A stretch of 64,000 nucleotides of DNA from Ignavibacterium sp. (GCA_032027145.1 JAVSMP010000001.1:1-64000), one strand, 5' to 3'; shown: positions 52,614 to 61,258, numbered from the stretch's first letter. The notes: generated from the letters alone by a model not told the origin. Numbers and translations: made by a program.

Positions 52614-53019
52614 AATTGTCTGAGCTAAAATAATTTTTAGTTTCTAATTTTTTATAAAGAAGCAATATCACTATTCCCATTAACATATCTGCAATTGCTG
52701 AAGCAATAATCAACCATTGATGGCTGATAAAGACGAAGTAAACAATCAGAAATACAGCGGCAATAAATTTTACTATAACTGAAAATACAACCAGCTGCTT
52801 ATTTTTGATTAAATTAAAAGCTGCCATACCATAAGCAATAGACATAGCAAAATGAAATACGCCGCCTTGTGTTGAAAAAAATCTGTCGAAGGTTGGCAAA
52901 AATCCTAAAAACTCAAATGCAGAAGCTGGTAATAAAATCAGTCCGGTGCCTACAAAAAAAGAATGGAGCGATACAAGCCAAAGGAAAACCGCGAGTAATT
53001 TATCAGGCTTATTAAACAT
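52606..53019 (-). CDS. Small four-helix membrane protein of unknown function
   Basis: 137 residues with four hydrophobic helices (LLAVFLWLVSLHSFFVGTGL, then GVFHFAMSIAYGMAAFNLI, LVVFSVIVKFIAAVFLIVYF, LIIASAIADMLMGIVILLLY). It resembles small DUF4345-like inner-membrane proteins in size and layout, but I recognise no motif. It overlaps the epimerase-fusion gene by eight bases and is probably translated together with it. Confidence 0.75.
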   Translation of the reverse strand: MFNKPDKLLAVFLWLVSLHSFFVGTGLILLPASAFEFLGFLPTFDRFFSTQGGVFHFAMSIAYGMAAFNLIKNKQLVVFSVIVKFIAAVFLIVYFVFISHQWLIIASAIADMLMGIVILLLYKKLETKNYFSSDNYE

Positions 53020-53175
53020 AATAATCCAATTAATAATTACTATAGTAAATAAGCTAATAACTTAAGTGAATTTCAAGCAATTATTCTCAAGTGTGAATGA
53101 TTGAGCATTTGTCCGACGGCAATACAACAAAACTGACTAAAGCTGATAACCTAATTCAAAAATCAGCAGGTATCA

Positions 53176-53733
53176 CTACTTCATATCCCAGAAGTTCATT
53201 TTTGATTCAAGAGATTGAGGAAAATCTTTTTCAATATCCTTAAGTGTCTGTCTGAGTATCGAATTGTCTTTTGTTTTAATATATCTAGCTAATTCTCTTT
53301 GAAGCAATAGCTTTGGGAAAGATGAATTATTTTTAAAATCCTCTATATCAAGATCAATAATTTTAATTATATCATCATATCTGCCACGCGGCATGATAGT
53401 TTCAGTCAAACCTAATCTTAAAATTATTCTGAATTCTTCTGGCGGAAGAAAACCATTAAAATGATAATATGAACTTCCGTTTGAATCAATAAAATAAATT
53501 GATGGAGTCCAGTAAGCGCCAAAACTTCTTCTTACTTCTCTGTCTTTAATAATATTAAGCTTAAGCGGAATGAACCATTCATTAATTTCTTTTTCAACTT
53601 TAGAATTTGGATAAGTCAATTTCTCCAGTTTCTCACAGCCTCCGCAGTTATCCATTTCAAACTGAAGAAGTATTACTTTTCTGGATTTTGCTGCTTCTTC
53701 TTTAGCTTGTTCAAAATTTGTTAACCAGTTCAT
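53176..53733 (-). CDS. Thioredoxin-fold protein next to arsM
   Basis: The start is the ATG at 53733 (MNWLTNFEQAKEEA) with GGGAG just upstream; nine earlier codons are in frame but less likely. About 185 residues, no signal peptide, so cytoplasmic. The thioredoxin-like fold is visible as VILLQFEMDNCGGCEKLEKL (CGGC redox motif), followed by WFIPLKLNI and AYWTPSIYFIDSNG with the cis-proline (TP). The C-terminal 80 residues are helical and unrecognised. It follows arsM by about 56 bases. Arsenite methylation needs a thiol reductant, so a dedicated partner for ArsM is a reasonable inference. Confidence 0.85.
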   Translation of the reverse strand: MNWLTNFEQAKEEAAKSRKVILLQFEMDNCGGCEKLEKLTYPNSKVEKEINEWFIPLKLNIIKDREVRRSFGAYWTPSIYFIDSNGSSYYHFNGFLPPEEFRIILRLGLTETIMPRGRYDDIIKIIDLDIEDFKNNSSFPKLLLQRELARYIKTKDNSILRQTLKDIEKDFPQSLESKMNFWDMK

Positions 53734-53789
53734 TACTCCCTTTCTATAATTTTTACTCACTATCTGAAATAGTATTCAACATAAATTAT

Positions 53790-54587
53790 TTAAGACTTAT
53801 ACCCAACTACTGTTATACTATAAATTCCAGTTTGTTTTTCTTTGTATTCTTTGATCTGTTCATTGTTCAGGTGTTTTGTTAAAACGTTATCCGGCAATTC
53901 AATCGTCTTTGTTTTTTTGATTTCAACATTTTTAAAACCTGATTTCTCAATTATTCCGATATATTCTTCTTGTTGAATAGCACCAGCAACACATCCCGCA
54001 TACATCTCAGCAGATTCTTTAAGTCCGGGATGCAATTCTCCTTTAATTACAATATCGGAAACACAAAAATGTCCGCCATATTTTAGAACACGGAAAATTT
54101 CATTAAAAGCTTTTTGTTTATCGGGAACAAGATTAAGCACACAATTACTTATAACCACATCTGCAAAATTATCTACTACCGGCAGATCTTCAATTTCACC
54201 AAATTTAAATTCAACATTCTTATAACCAAGTTTATCAAGATTAAAATTAGCTTTGATTATCATTTCATCTGTAAAATCAATTCCAACTACTTTCCCTCCA
54301 TCACCCACTAAAGCTCTTGCAACAAATACATCATTTCCTGCACCTGAGCCGAGATCAATAACAACATCATCCTTTTTAATATTCGCAAATTCAGTGGGCA
54401 ATCCGCAGCCTAAACCAAGATCTGCTTCTGCAACATAACCTTCAAGATGTCCGTAATCATCTTTCATAATTGAGTAGTCAACAATTTTTTTGTTAGAAGA
54501 TCCGCAGCAGCATTTTCCCGCTGAAGCGACAGCTATCTCAGCATATTTTTCTTTAACAATTTCTTTTACATTTTTCTGCTCATTCAT
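53790..54587 (-). CDS. arsM: Arsenite S-adenosylmethionine methyltransferase
   Basis: 265 residues. Converts As(III) to methylated, partly volatile arsenicals with SAM. Motif I is VVIDLGSGAGNDVFVARALV (from about 75). The three arsenic-binding cysteines of the family correspond to C61 (LGLGCGLPTEF), C149 (ISNCVLNLVP) and C199 (MYAGCVAGAI). An extra CCC at 26-28 (SAGKCCCGSSNKKI) is also typical of bacterial ArsM. It starts 17 bases after arsR and is followed by the thioredoxin-like gene. No arsB/acr3 pump or arsC reductase is seen in the window. Confidence 0.97.
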   Translation of the reverse strand: MNEQKNVKEIVKEKYAEIAVASAGKCCCGSSNKKIVDYSIMKDDYGHLEGYVAEADLGLGCGLPTEFANIKKDDVVIDLGSGAGNDVFVARALVGDGGKVVGIDFTDEMIIKANFNLDKLGYKNVEFKFGEIEDLPVVDNFADVVISNCVLNLVPDKQKAFNEIFRVLKYGGHFCVSDIVIKGELHPGLKESAEMYAGCVAGAIQQEEYIGIIEKSGFKNVEIKKTKTIELPDNVLTKHLNNEQIKEYKEKQTGIYSITVVGYKS

Positions 54588-54604
54588 ACTTTTTTCCTTT
54601 CAAT

Positions 54605-54922
54605 TTAGCAGCTACATATTTTATTAAATAGTTTATCAAATTCTCTTTTCGCTTTTTGAAGTGTTTTATTATTAATACAGTAACACACTTTAGAACCGTT
54701 AATATCGCCCTGAATCAATCCCACTCTTTTTAATTCTTTAAGATGCTGCGAGACAGTTGATTGCGAGAGCGGAAGAAGCTCAACGATATCTCCGCACATA
54801 CAAACATTCATATCAGTCAATATTTTCATAATGCTGATCCTTGCCGGGTGTGATAATGCTTTAGCAATATCAGCTAACCAAATATCTTCTGTCTTGAAAT
54901 CTTCCTTTTTAGCAGCAGCCAT
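54605..54922 (-). CDS. arsR: ArsR-family metalloregulator
   Basis: The start is the ATG at 54922 with AAGGAAAAGAG upstream; a longer frame to 55033 would run through the operator. 105 residues, normal for the family. Winged-helix DNA-binding part: LADIAKALSHPARISIMKIL, then LPLSQSTVSQHLKELKRVGL. Metal sensing: C41 and C43 (VCMCGDIVELL), plus C80/C82 and C103/C105 near the end. It would repress its own operon and release the DNA when As(III) binds. First gene of arsR-arsM-thioredoxin. Confidence 0.95.
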   Translation of the reverse strand: MAAAKKEDFKTEDIWLADIAKALSHPARISIMKILTDMNVCMCGDIVELLPLSQSTVSQHLKELKRVGLIQGDINGSKVCYCINNKTLQKAKREFDKLFNKICSC

Positions 54923-54937
54923 AATTTTCTCTTTTCC

Positions 54938-54959
54938 TTTATCGTAAATATACGATAAA
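54938..54959. promoter_or_regulatory. Probable ArsR operator
   Basis: Perfect inverted repeat TTTATCGTA-AATA-TACGATAAA, nine-base arms with a four-base spacer, starting 16 bases upstream of the arsR ATG. Position and symmetry fit an ArsR dimer site. It also lies about 95 bases upstream of the divergent Mpv17-like gene. Confidence 0.85.
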
Positions 54960-55052
54960 GGGACAGTTAAGAGCAAGTGGTAATCATCAGCAATTTGGTT
55001 ATACTTTTTTATCAGTCTAATTTTGACAGGCAATTATTTTAAAAAAGGTTTT

Positions 55053-55574
55053 ATGAGCTGGTATATTGAATTCGTAAAAGAGTATCCGATAATTTCTGCA
55101 ATGATTCAATTTTCAATACTTGGAACGCTTGGTGATATAGTTTCGTATTGGTTAATCAAACGCAAGATTCAACTGCCGTATAAAGCTAATGTAATAGTTT
55201 TAAAAATGTTAGAGTGGGCAGTGCTTGCAGTATTTATAAAATATGCTTTTATTGGATTTAACGGTTTTGTTGACAGTTTGATTGAACATAATTTTTTGCC
55301 CCAATTATCAGGGCTCGGAAAATCTTTTGCAATTTCAACTTCGATGAATTTACAATTCGGACCATTTCTTGTTTTAATGCACCGATTGTTCGATAATTTA
55401 ATAGCAAGAAAAAACAACTGGAAGAATATTGATAAAGGATTTTATTCTTTATTATGGTTCTGGATTCCTGCACATACTATTACTTTTATTTTACCAAAGG
55501 AATTTCAAATAGGATTAGCAGCTCTCTGGTCGCTGGCTCTTGGGATTATTTTAGGTTTTTTTAACAGAAAATAA
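55053..55574 (+). CDS. Mpv17/PMP22-like membrane protein
   Basis: The start is the ATG at 55053 with AAAAGG upstream; a TTG ten codons earlier is also in frame. About 173 residues with four hydrophobic segments. The end, SLLWFWIPAHTITFILPKEF, then QIGLAALWSLALGIILGFF, matches the Mpv17/PMP22 signature (W-x-P-x-x-x-x-x-F-x-x-P ... W) known mainly from eukaryotic organelle membranes and present in scattered bacteria. It is divergent from arsR, and shares its control region. Possible channel; no direct evidence for arsenic involvement. Confidence 0.75.
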   Translation: MSWYIEFVKEYPIISAMIQFSILGTLGDIVSYWLIKRKIQLPYKANVIVLKMLEWAVLAVFIKYAFIGFNGFVDSLIEHNFLPQLSGLGKSFAISTSMNLQFGPFLVLMHRLFDNLIARKNNWKNIDKGFYSLLWFWIPAHTITFILPKEFQIGLAALWSLALGIILGFFNRK

Positions 55575-55627
55575 AAGCGTTAAGATTTAAACATCTCAGG
55601 TTACAATAAATAATAAACGAGTTTGTG

Positions 55628-57307
55628 TTAAAGCTGTTTTATCGAATCAATAATATTACTGCCAAGTTCTATTGTTATCACTTTCCTTCTGTTGTCAAGT
55701 AATGCTTGTCTGTCGCCCAATGCCTGAGCTTTAATCAATACTCCAAATGTTATTGATGTTTTCTCTTCACCAATATTTTCCGGAATCGGAAGATCATCTT
55801 CTGCATCAGAAATAAACTGAATAAAATATCCGTTACCTGAATCACCTTTGTGAAGCTGACCGGTTGAGTGAAGAAATCTTGGACCGAAACCAAGTGTTGT
55901 TGCAACTTTATACTTTTTCTGAATTTTTGTTCTTAAGCTTTGTAAAGCTTCTGTTATTTGCTCAGTTGGATTAAGATAAGCCTGAATTGCAACATAATTT
56001 GTTCCGCTTTTACAATCAGATAAAAATCTTTCCAATACTTCCTCAATCAATTTTGTTCTAACATTTCCATATACTTTTATACCTTTGTCCTGTAGTGTTG
56101 GAGTTAGTTCGGGCAGCTTTCCATTTTCCTGATATTCTTTCACCATTTGTCTGGCAACAACTTTTGCTTGTTCAACATTGGGTTGATCAAACGGATGTAT
56201 CTGTAAAACCCATCCTGTAACAGCAGTTGCAAATTCCCACAAAAAATACTGCTTGCCTAATTCAAGTTTATCTCTTATTTCAATTTCAATAATCGGGAAA
56301 CCGGCATCTTTAATTTTAGCAATCTTATCGTCATAAACTGTATCGCTTTTGAATTTTAAATAAACAAACAACCGATCATTTGAATAGAACACTGGATCTT
56401 CAATTAATTCTGAATCAACAGGTAGAATCCCTTTACCAGTTTTGCCGGTGCTTTCAGCAATTAACTGTTCCAACCAGGCGCCCAAGTATTTTAATTCAGG
56501 AGAAATAATAAATGTAAGCTTATCAATTCCCTTATTACCAAGCCCTCCGACTATCAAACCAATTTGTGCAGCTATGTTTGATGAAAGCTCAACTCCGGAT
56601 TTTTTGCAGTTAATTACTTCTTCTTCTGCAAGCAATAATACTTTTTGGATATCAACTCCAACTAATGCTGCAGGAACCAAACCGAAAAAAGATAAAGCAG
56701 AAAATCTACCGCCGATATTGGGATCGTTTAAAAATACTTTTCTGAACTTTAATTCTTCTGCAATTTTCTGCAATCCGCTTCCAGGGTCAGTAATAGCGGC
56801 GAAATGTTTACCTACTTCTTCTTCGCCTAAAATATGCAGAGCAAAATTGTAGAAAAACTTCATGAACGAAAATGTTTCAACAGTTCCCCCTGATTTAGTA
56901 GAAACAATATATAATGTTCTATGAGGATCAAATTGTTTAGCATAATCCATTATAACTTCAGGATTAGTTGAATCTAAAACAGCTAAATCCAGGAATCCTT
57001 CTTTTACACCAAATGTTAATCTGAAAACTTCGGGAGCTAATGATGATCCGCCCATTCCCATTAACAAAACACGCGTATATCCGGCTACTTTTACATCATA
57101 AACAAATTCAAAAATTTCTTTTAATGCTTTACCGGTTACCTCAACACTGTCAAGCCAGCCAAGTCTGTTTGATATTTCTTCTGGATTATTGTTCCAGACA
57201 GTAAAATCCTTTTTCCATATTCTATCAATCACTTTTTCCTTATTCAATTTATCTATTAGTTCATCAATTGATTTTGAATACTTATCTGTCAAATATTTAA
57301 ACGACAT
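55628..57307 (-). CDS. pgi: Glucose-6-phosphate isomerase (transaldolase-associated type)
   Basis: 559 residues. Interconverts glucose 6-phosphate and fructose 6-phosphate. SIS-domain marks: RVLLMGMGGSSLAPEVFRLT, YIVSTKSGGTVETFSFMKFF, NIGGRFSALSFFGLVPAALV, and the C-terminal LGFGPRFLHSTGQLHKGDSG. The sequence resembles the isomerase half of transaldolase-isomerase fusions rather than the classic E. coli enzyme; the transaldolase part is absent here. Minus strand, alone, ATG at 57307 behind GAAAGGATAGACA. Confidence 0.93.
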   Translation of the reverse strand: MSFKYLTDKYSKSIDELIDKLNKEKVIDRIWKKDFTVWNNNPEEISNRLGWLDSVEVTGKALKEIFEFVYDVKVAGYTRVLLMGMGGSSLAPEVFRLTFGVKEGFLDLAVLDSTNPEVIMDYAKQFDPHRTLYIVSTKSGGTVETFSFMKFFYNFALHILGEEEVGKHFAAITDPGSGLQKIAEELKFRKVFLNDPNIGGRFSALSFFGLVPAALVGVDIQKVLLLAEEEVINCKKSGVELSSNIAAQIGLIVGGLGNKGIDKLTFIISPELKYLGAWLEQLIAESTGKTGKGILPVDSELIEDPVFYSNDRLFVYLKFKSDTVYDDKIAKIKDAGFPIIEIEIRDKLELGKQYFLWEFATAVTGWVLQIHPFDQPNVEQAKVVARQMVKEYQENGKLPELTPTLQDKGIKVYGNVRTKLIEEVLERFLSDCKSGTNYVAIQAYLNPTEQITEALQSLRTKIQKKYKVATTLGFGPRFLHSTGQLHKGDSGNGYFIQFISDAEDDLPIPENIGEEKTSITFGVLIKAQALGDRQALLDNRRKVITIELGSNIIDSIKQL

Positions 57308-57378
57308 TGTCTATCCTTTCAGATTTAAAATTTTTCCAGATGAAATATAATGATAGATTATCATGAAATAATAGTTAG

Positions 57379-58263
57379 TTGTTTTTATGTTCATTCATTA
57401 AATTGACGCATCATTTAGTAAATATTTATTTGAAAAAAGCATCTAATAAAACAACTGTTTCATACTTAATCTTTATTTGGATAGTAGCAGCATTTCTTTT
57501 AGAATCCAGCGATCTGTGGATTTCTGTAAACTTTTACAATCCTGCTTCATTCTGGGCTGGGTTACTGGAAGAGTATGGAGAGATTCCCGGTCTTCTGGTT
57601 ATTCTTATTGGTATGCATATTTATATTGTAACCTTAAAAGCATCATCCAACATAAAAACTATTTTATTTACCTCATTTCTTCTGACTACAGTTTCGCTGA
57701 TAACAATTTATATTTTATGGGTGCTTTCCTTAGCAATGACTGATAGCTCTGTATTTTTTAATTCTAACAGAAATTACTTTTTCCTTGCTGCTATATTATT
57801 CAACATTTTCATTTCATTGCTTTTTAAGAAGCGTTATAAGTTTTCAAAAAAATCTATCCTGTTTTCAAGATTATCATTCAAAATGTTTTTTTATGGATAC
57901 CTGGTAACCATACAACCGCTAAAAATATTTTGGGGAAGAATCAGGTTCAGAGACTTAGCTGAAAATTATTCAAATTTTACTGCATGGTATATCCCAAACG
58001 GGATAACAGGTAATCAATCATTTCCTTCCGGACATGCTGCAATGGGATTTATACTGATGGCGTTGTTTGTATTTGTAATGGATAAGTCATTTTTAAAACG
58101 AATATTTTTTAAGGGGATAGTTATCAGTTACGCAATTGCTGTTTGTATCAGCAGAGTTATAATTGGTGCCCACTATACTTCTGATGTTTTATTCGGAGCG
58201 ATGATAATGATTATCTCTTTCCTTTTAATAAAACAAAATATTATTAAAACAGTAAAAAATTAA
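57379..58263 (+). CDS. PAP2-family membrane phosphatase
   Basis: Up to 294 residues; TTG starts at 57379 or 57430 are possible and no ATG is available, so the start is uncertain. Six hydrophobic helices. The three catalytic motifs are present: KIFWGRIRFRDL (K-x6-R-like, first motif), PSGHAAMGF (second) and SRVIIGAHYTSDVLFG (third, with R and H). By family it hydrolyses lipid phosphates such as undecaprenyl pyrophosphate or phosphatidate at the outer face of the inner membrane; with the polysaccharide genes in this window, carrier recycling is plausible but only inferred. Confidence 0.88.
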   Translation: MFLCSFIKLTHHLVNIYLKKASNKTTVSYLIFIWIVAAFLLESSDLWISVNFYNPASFWAGLLEEYGEIPGLLVILIGMHIYIVTLKASSNIKTILFTSFLLTTVSLITIYILWVLSLAMTDSSVFFNSNRNYFFLAAILFNIFISLLFKKRYKFSKKSILFSRLSFKMFFYGYLVTIQPLKIFWGRIRFRDLAENYSNFTAWYIPNGITGNQSFPSGHAAMGFILMALFVFVMDKSFLKRIFFKGIVISYAIAVCISRVIIGAHYTSDVLFGAMIMIISFLLIKQNIIKTVKN

Positions 58264-58265
58264 TT

Positions 58266-59318
58266 TTATTTAGTAGTGACTTTGTTTCTCTTCTGATAAT
58301 TTTTACTTGTTATTAGTCCTATCGGACCTTCATATATTCCGCCATCTTTAAAGCCATCAAATACCCGCACTACTATTGTATTTTCAACTCCGGGTTTTAA
58401 TATTTTTGAGGGAACGGAATAAACTCTTTTAACCTGATACTCATCATCTTTATTAAAATCTGTCGGGATATTATTAAAATTCCAATTGCCTGTAAAACCA
58501 ACTAAAACACCATTAACAAAGGTTTGATCAATATCATCAATTTTCCCTAATAATAAAATCATATTTTCACCTTCAAATTCTTTAGGTAATAAAAATGTTT
58601 TTCTATACCAGGCAAATCCGTCATAATTCTGATAACCTTGGATATCCCAGTGAGCGGGTACCATTAATTGTGTTGTATTATTATCTTCTTTTTTCTCTTT
58701 GAGAAACAATGAATCAGCACCGGTTCTGAAGTCCCAGATACCGCTTAAATTAATATCAGGTTCAATACCGCCTTCTGAAATATATAAACCAATTTCACCG
58801 CTTATTATTCCTCCATCAAGCTCATTATCAAATACTCTTACAGCAATGATATTCTCGCCAGCTTTATTTAAGTATTCCTTTGGTATGTAGTATTTTCTAT
58901 ATGCATCATAAGCTGTTCTGTAATTGGGCGGTAAACCTCCGGATAAACCAATCAAATTTCCATTTATAAATGTTTGATCAGCATCATCTATATATCCAAG
59001 CACCAGATAGAGCTGCCCATCCGGTAATTCTTTCGGTAATTTAAAAGAAGTTCTGTACCAGGCATAACCATTATAGCCCTGAAATCCTTGATTTTCAAAG
59101 CGTGCAGGTGTATGTATTTCTTCCCAATCATTGTCATTAAAATTTTTCTCTTTCCATTTAAGATCATCACCAAGTCTGAATTTCCATTTTCCGGATAAAT
59201 CTAAAACCATTTTTTCTTTTACATCGTTATTTTGTATTGAATTGTTTTGTTCGTTACAGCCGAAGAAAATCATAATGGTAATTGGTAGAAGTATTTTTAA
59301 TGGATTGAGGGATTTCAT
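58266..59318 (-). CDS. Lipoprotein with two tandem GH2-like jelly-roll domains
   Basis: 350 residues. The lipobox is MIFFGCNEQNN, with Cys about residue 21, so it is an anchored lipoprotein. Two copies of one sugar-binding jelly-roll follow: LDLSGKWKFRLGDDLKWKEK with AWYRTSFKLPKELPDGQLYL (about 38-180) and INLSGIWDFRTGADSLFLKE with AWYRKTFLLPKEFEGENMIL (about 190-340); both have DDxDQTFxNGxLIG and NxIxVRVFDxxxDGGI. These resemble the N-terminal domain of beta-galactosidases and sialate esterases, but no catalytic domain is attached. Probably a glycan-binding surface protein. Divergent from the M19 gene. Confidence 0.88.
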   Translation of the reverse strand: MKSLNPLKILLPITIMIFFGCNEQNNSIQNNDVKEKMVLDLSGKWKFRLGDDLKWKEKNFNDNDWEEIHTPARFENQGFQGYNGYAWYRTSFKLPKELPDGQLYLVLGYIDDADQTFINGNLIGLSGGLPPNYRTAYDAYRKYYIPKEYLNKAGENIIAVRVFDNELDGGIISGEIGLYISEGGIEPDINLSGIWDFRTGADSLFLKEKKEDNNTTQLMVPAHWDIQGYQNYDGFAWYRKTFLLPKEFEGENMILLLGKIDDIDQTFVNGVLVGFTGNWNFNNIPTDFNKDDEYQVKRVYSVPSKILKPGVENTIVVRVFDGFKDGGIYEGPIGLITSKNYQKRNKVTTK

Positions 59319-59380
59319 TTTATTTTTATTTATTTTTTACTAAACATAAGCTAATTAATTATAAATGGTGTTATTATAAA

Positions 59381-59404
59381 GTAAAGATTTGTAAAAAGTT
59401 GTCA
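59381..59404. promoter_or_regulatory. Triple direct-repeat motif between the lipoprotein and dipeptidase genes
   Basis: GTAAAGATTT-GTAAAAAGTT-GTCA: three half-sites starting with GT exactly ten bases apart, with a close copy at 61235-61258. It lies 70 bases upstream of the dipeptidase ATG and 62 bases upstream of the divergent lipoprotein. Spacing of one helical turn is what OmpR/PhoB-type regulators bind. Confidence 0.5.
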
Positions 59405-59473
59405 CCACATAATTAAATGACTATCTTAAAACATTTTTTACTATTGTCCATAATAAATTAATCAAAGGATCAG

Positions 59474-60697
59474 ATGAAAAATAAAATATTATTAGTACTT
59501 GTTCCTATACTTTTTATTTCAACACACTCTCAGAATAAAAATAATGTCATTGATCCAATTCTTTGGCAAAAGGCTGAGCAAATTTGCAAAAATAATTTAC
59601 TTGTTGATACACACATTGATTTACCTGACTGGCTATATGATGAATGGTTTGATGTTTCAACAGAAACTGATAAAGGCGAAATTGATTATGTAAGAGCATT
59701 AAGAGGTGGTTTAGATGTTGCATTTATGTCAATCTATACCTCTCCAAGTTTGGAAGCTAAGGGTAAGTCAAAGATCAAAGCCGACTCAATGATAGCTCTC
59801 GTACATAAAATGGTTAAACTTTGGCCTGATAAGTTTTACTTTGTAAGATCATCTTCCGATATAACGAACAATTTTAACAAGAATAAAATACTGCTTACAA
59901 TGGGTATGGAAAACGGTTCACCAATTGAACATAGTTTAGATAATTTAAGAGAGTTTTATGACAAGGGTGTTCGGTATATAACACTTGCACATTATAAATG
60001 GAATCATATTTCAGACTCTGCAAATGATCCTGAAAGAAAATGGAACGGGCTTAGTCCATTCGGAGAAGAAGTTGTTAAAGAAATGAATCGCCTCGGAATG
60101 ATGGTTGATATTTCACACGTAAGTGACAGCACTTTTTATGATGTGATAAAATTAAGTAAAGCTCCGGTTATTGCATCTCATTCCTGCTGCAGATTTTTTA
60201 CCCCCGGTTACGAAAGAAATATGAATGATGATATGATAAAAAAGCTTGCTGCAAATGGCGGAGTTATTCAATTAGCTTTTGCAAATTTTTTTCTTAAAAA
60301 CGAAACATATCAGGCATATACTGCCGGTGAAGAAAGTATTAAAAAATATTTGAAGGAAAACAATATTGGTTCAAATTCTGAATTAGCCTGGAAATACGAA
60401 GAACAATACTGGAAGGATAATCCCCTGCCGCCAGCTACTGTTAAAGATGTAGCTGATCATATTGACCATGTGAAAAATTTAGTCGGAATTGATTATGTTG
60501 GTCTTGGTTCTGATTTTAACGGAACAGGCGGCATGCTTGCGGTTGGGCTGGAAGACGTTTCAAAATATCCCAACCTTGTTTATGAATTACTCTTAAGAAA
60601 TTATACAGAAAATGAAATTGCAAAAATTCTTGGCGGTAATTTACTGCGCGTATGGAAAGAAGTTGAAGAAGCAGCAGCAAGATTAAAAAATGATTAA
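59474..60697 (+). CDS. Secreted membrane dipeptidase, peptidase family M19
   Basis: 407 residues with an N-terminal signal peptide (MKNKILLVLVPILFISTHSQ), so periplasmic or surface-located. Zinc ligands of the renal-dipeptidase family: H47 and D49 (LLVDTHIDLPDWLYD), the bridging Glu in LLTMGMENGSPIEH, His in DISHVSDSTF and in VIASHSCCRFF, and Asp in GLGSDFNGTGG. M19 enzymes cut a range of dipeptides, including those with D-residues at the C-terminus. ATG has AAAGGATCAG upstream. It is followed by a terminator shared with the convergent gene. Confidence 0.95.
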   Translation: MKNKILLVLVPILFISTHSQNKNNVIDPILWQKAEQICKNNLLVDTHIDLPDWLYDEWFDVSTETDKGEIDYVRALRGGLDVAFMSIYTSPSLEAKGKSKIKADSMIALVHKMVKLWPDKFYFVRSSSDITNNFNKNKILLTMGMENGSPIEHSLDNLREFYDKGVRYITLAHYKWNHISDSANDPERKWNGLSPFGEEVVKEMNRLGMMVDISHVSDSTFYDVIKLSKAPVIASHSCCRFFTPGYERNMNDDMIKKLAANGGVIQLAFANFFLKNETYQAYTAGEESIKKYLKENNIGSNSELAWKYEEQYWKDNPLPPATVKDVADHIDHVKNLVGIDYVGLGSDFNGTGGMLAVGLEDVSKYPNLVYELLLRNYTENEIAKILGGNLLRVWKEVEEAAARLKND

Positions 60698-60730
60698 TAA
60701 CTGCCCATTACTGAGCAGTTATTTTATTGT
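60696..60730. terminator. Bidirectional terminator between dipeptidase and HEAT-like genes
   Basis: Perfect nine-base stem AATAACTGC/GCAGTTATT (60696-60704, 60715-60723) followed by TTATT. It overlaps the stop codon regions of both converging genes. Confidence 0.75.
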
Positions 60731-61145
60731 CAGGATTGTTTTCAAAATATTCTTTGCATATAGCCTGACTCATTTGTCTGACTTTTAAGTTTTGGTCGTA
60801 GATAGAAACTTCCTTTAACTCCCTCATTCCTTTTTCACTATTCATTCTGAAAAGTGCCAATCCTATTAAAACTTTTATATCAGCTTCACTTTCAACTTGT
60901 AATTGTTTTATCAATTCGTCTTCAAGATCAACAAATCTGTACTTACCTGTAAGATAAACAGCACTCTCTCTTACTCCCATATTTGAGGAATGAATTGCAG
61001 TAATCAGATTCTGTTTTGCATATTTATGATTACACAAATCAGCAACTTTGTGATTCTGAGCCATTGTTGTAGAAATCATCAGAGTAAATAATATTGAAAC
61101 AACAACTGTTAAGTAATTTTTGTCTTCAAATAATCCCGTTTTCAC
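60708..61145 (-). CDS. Small secreted HEAT-repeat-like protein
   Basis: 145 residues from GTG 61145, which has AAGGAGATTCAAA upstream. A signal peptide or anchor (YLTVVVSILFTLMISTTMAQ, about 11-30) is followed by two or three short helical pairs of HEAT type (NLITAIHSSNMGVRESAVYL, then LEDELIKQLQVESEADIKVL, IGLALFRMNSEKGMREL). No catalytic motif. It stands next to the OmpR-type system, and the direct-repeat motif lies 90 bases upstream of it, so it may belong to that regulon; role unknown. Confidence 0.8.
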   Translation of the reverse strand: MKTGLFEDKNYLTVVVSILFTLMISTTMAQNHKVADLCNHKYAKQNLITAIHSSNMGVRESAVYLTGKYRFVDLEDELIKQLQVESEADIKVLIGLALFRMNSEKGMRELKEVSIYDQNLKVRQMSQAICKEYFENNPDNKITAQ

Positions 61146-61234
61146 TTTGAATCTCCTTAAAATAAATTAATAAAAAACATCTAAGCTTCTGGTTCAAAAC
61201 TACTTTAAGGAATTGTAACTGCTGTCATTTCAAA

Positions 61235-61258
61235 GTAAAGAGATGTAAAGAATTGTCA
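61235..61258. promoter_or_regulatory. Triple direct-repeat motif upstream of the HEAT-like gene
   Basis: GTAAAGAGAT-GTAAAGAATT-GTCA, same ten-base periodicity as 59381-59404, with an AAA before it in both cases. It lies about 90 bases upstream of the HEAT-like gene start and just downstream of the response-regulator gene. A further, looser GTAAC...GTCA pair is at 61215-61227. Confidence 0.5.

Noticed and set aside
53020-53175. A small gene or RNA between the thioredoxin-like gene and the membrane-protein gene
   Set aside because: No start with a ribosome site, no stable hairpin and no family resemblance were seen.
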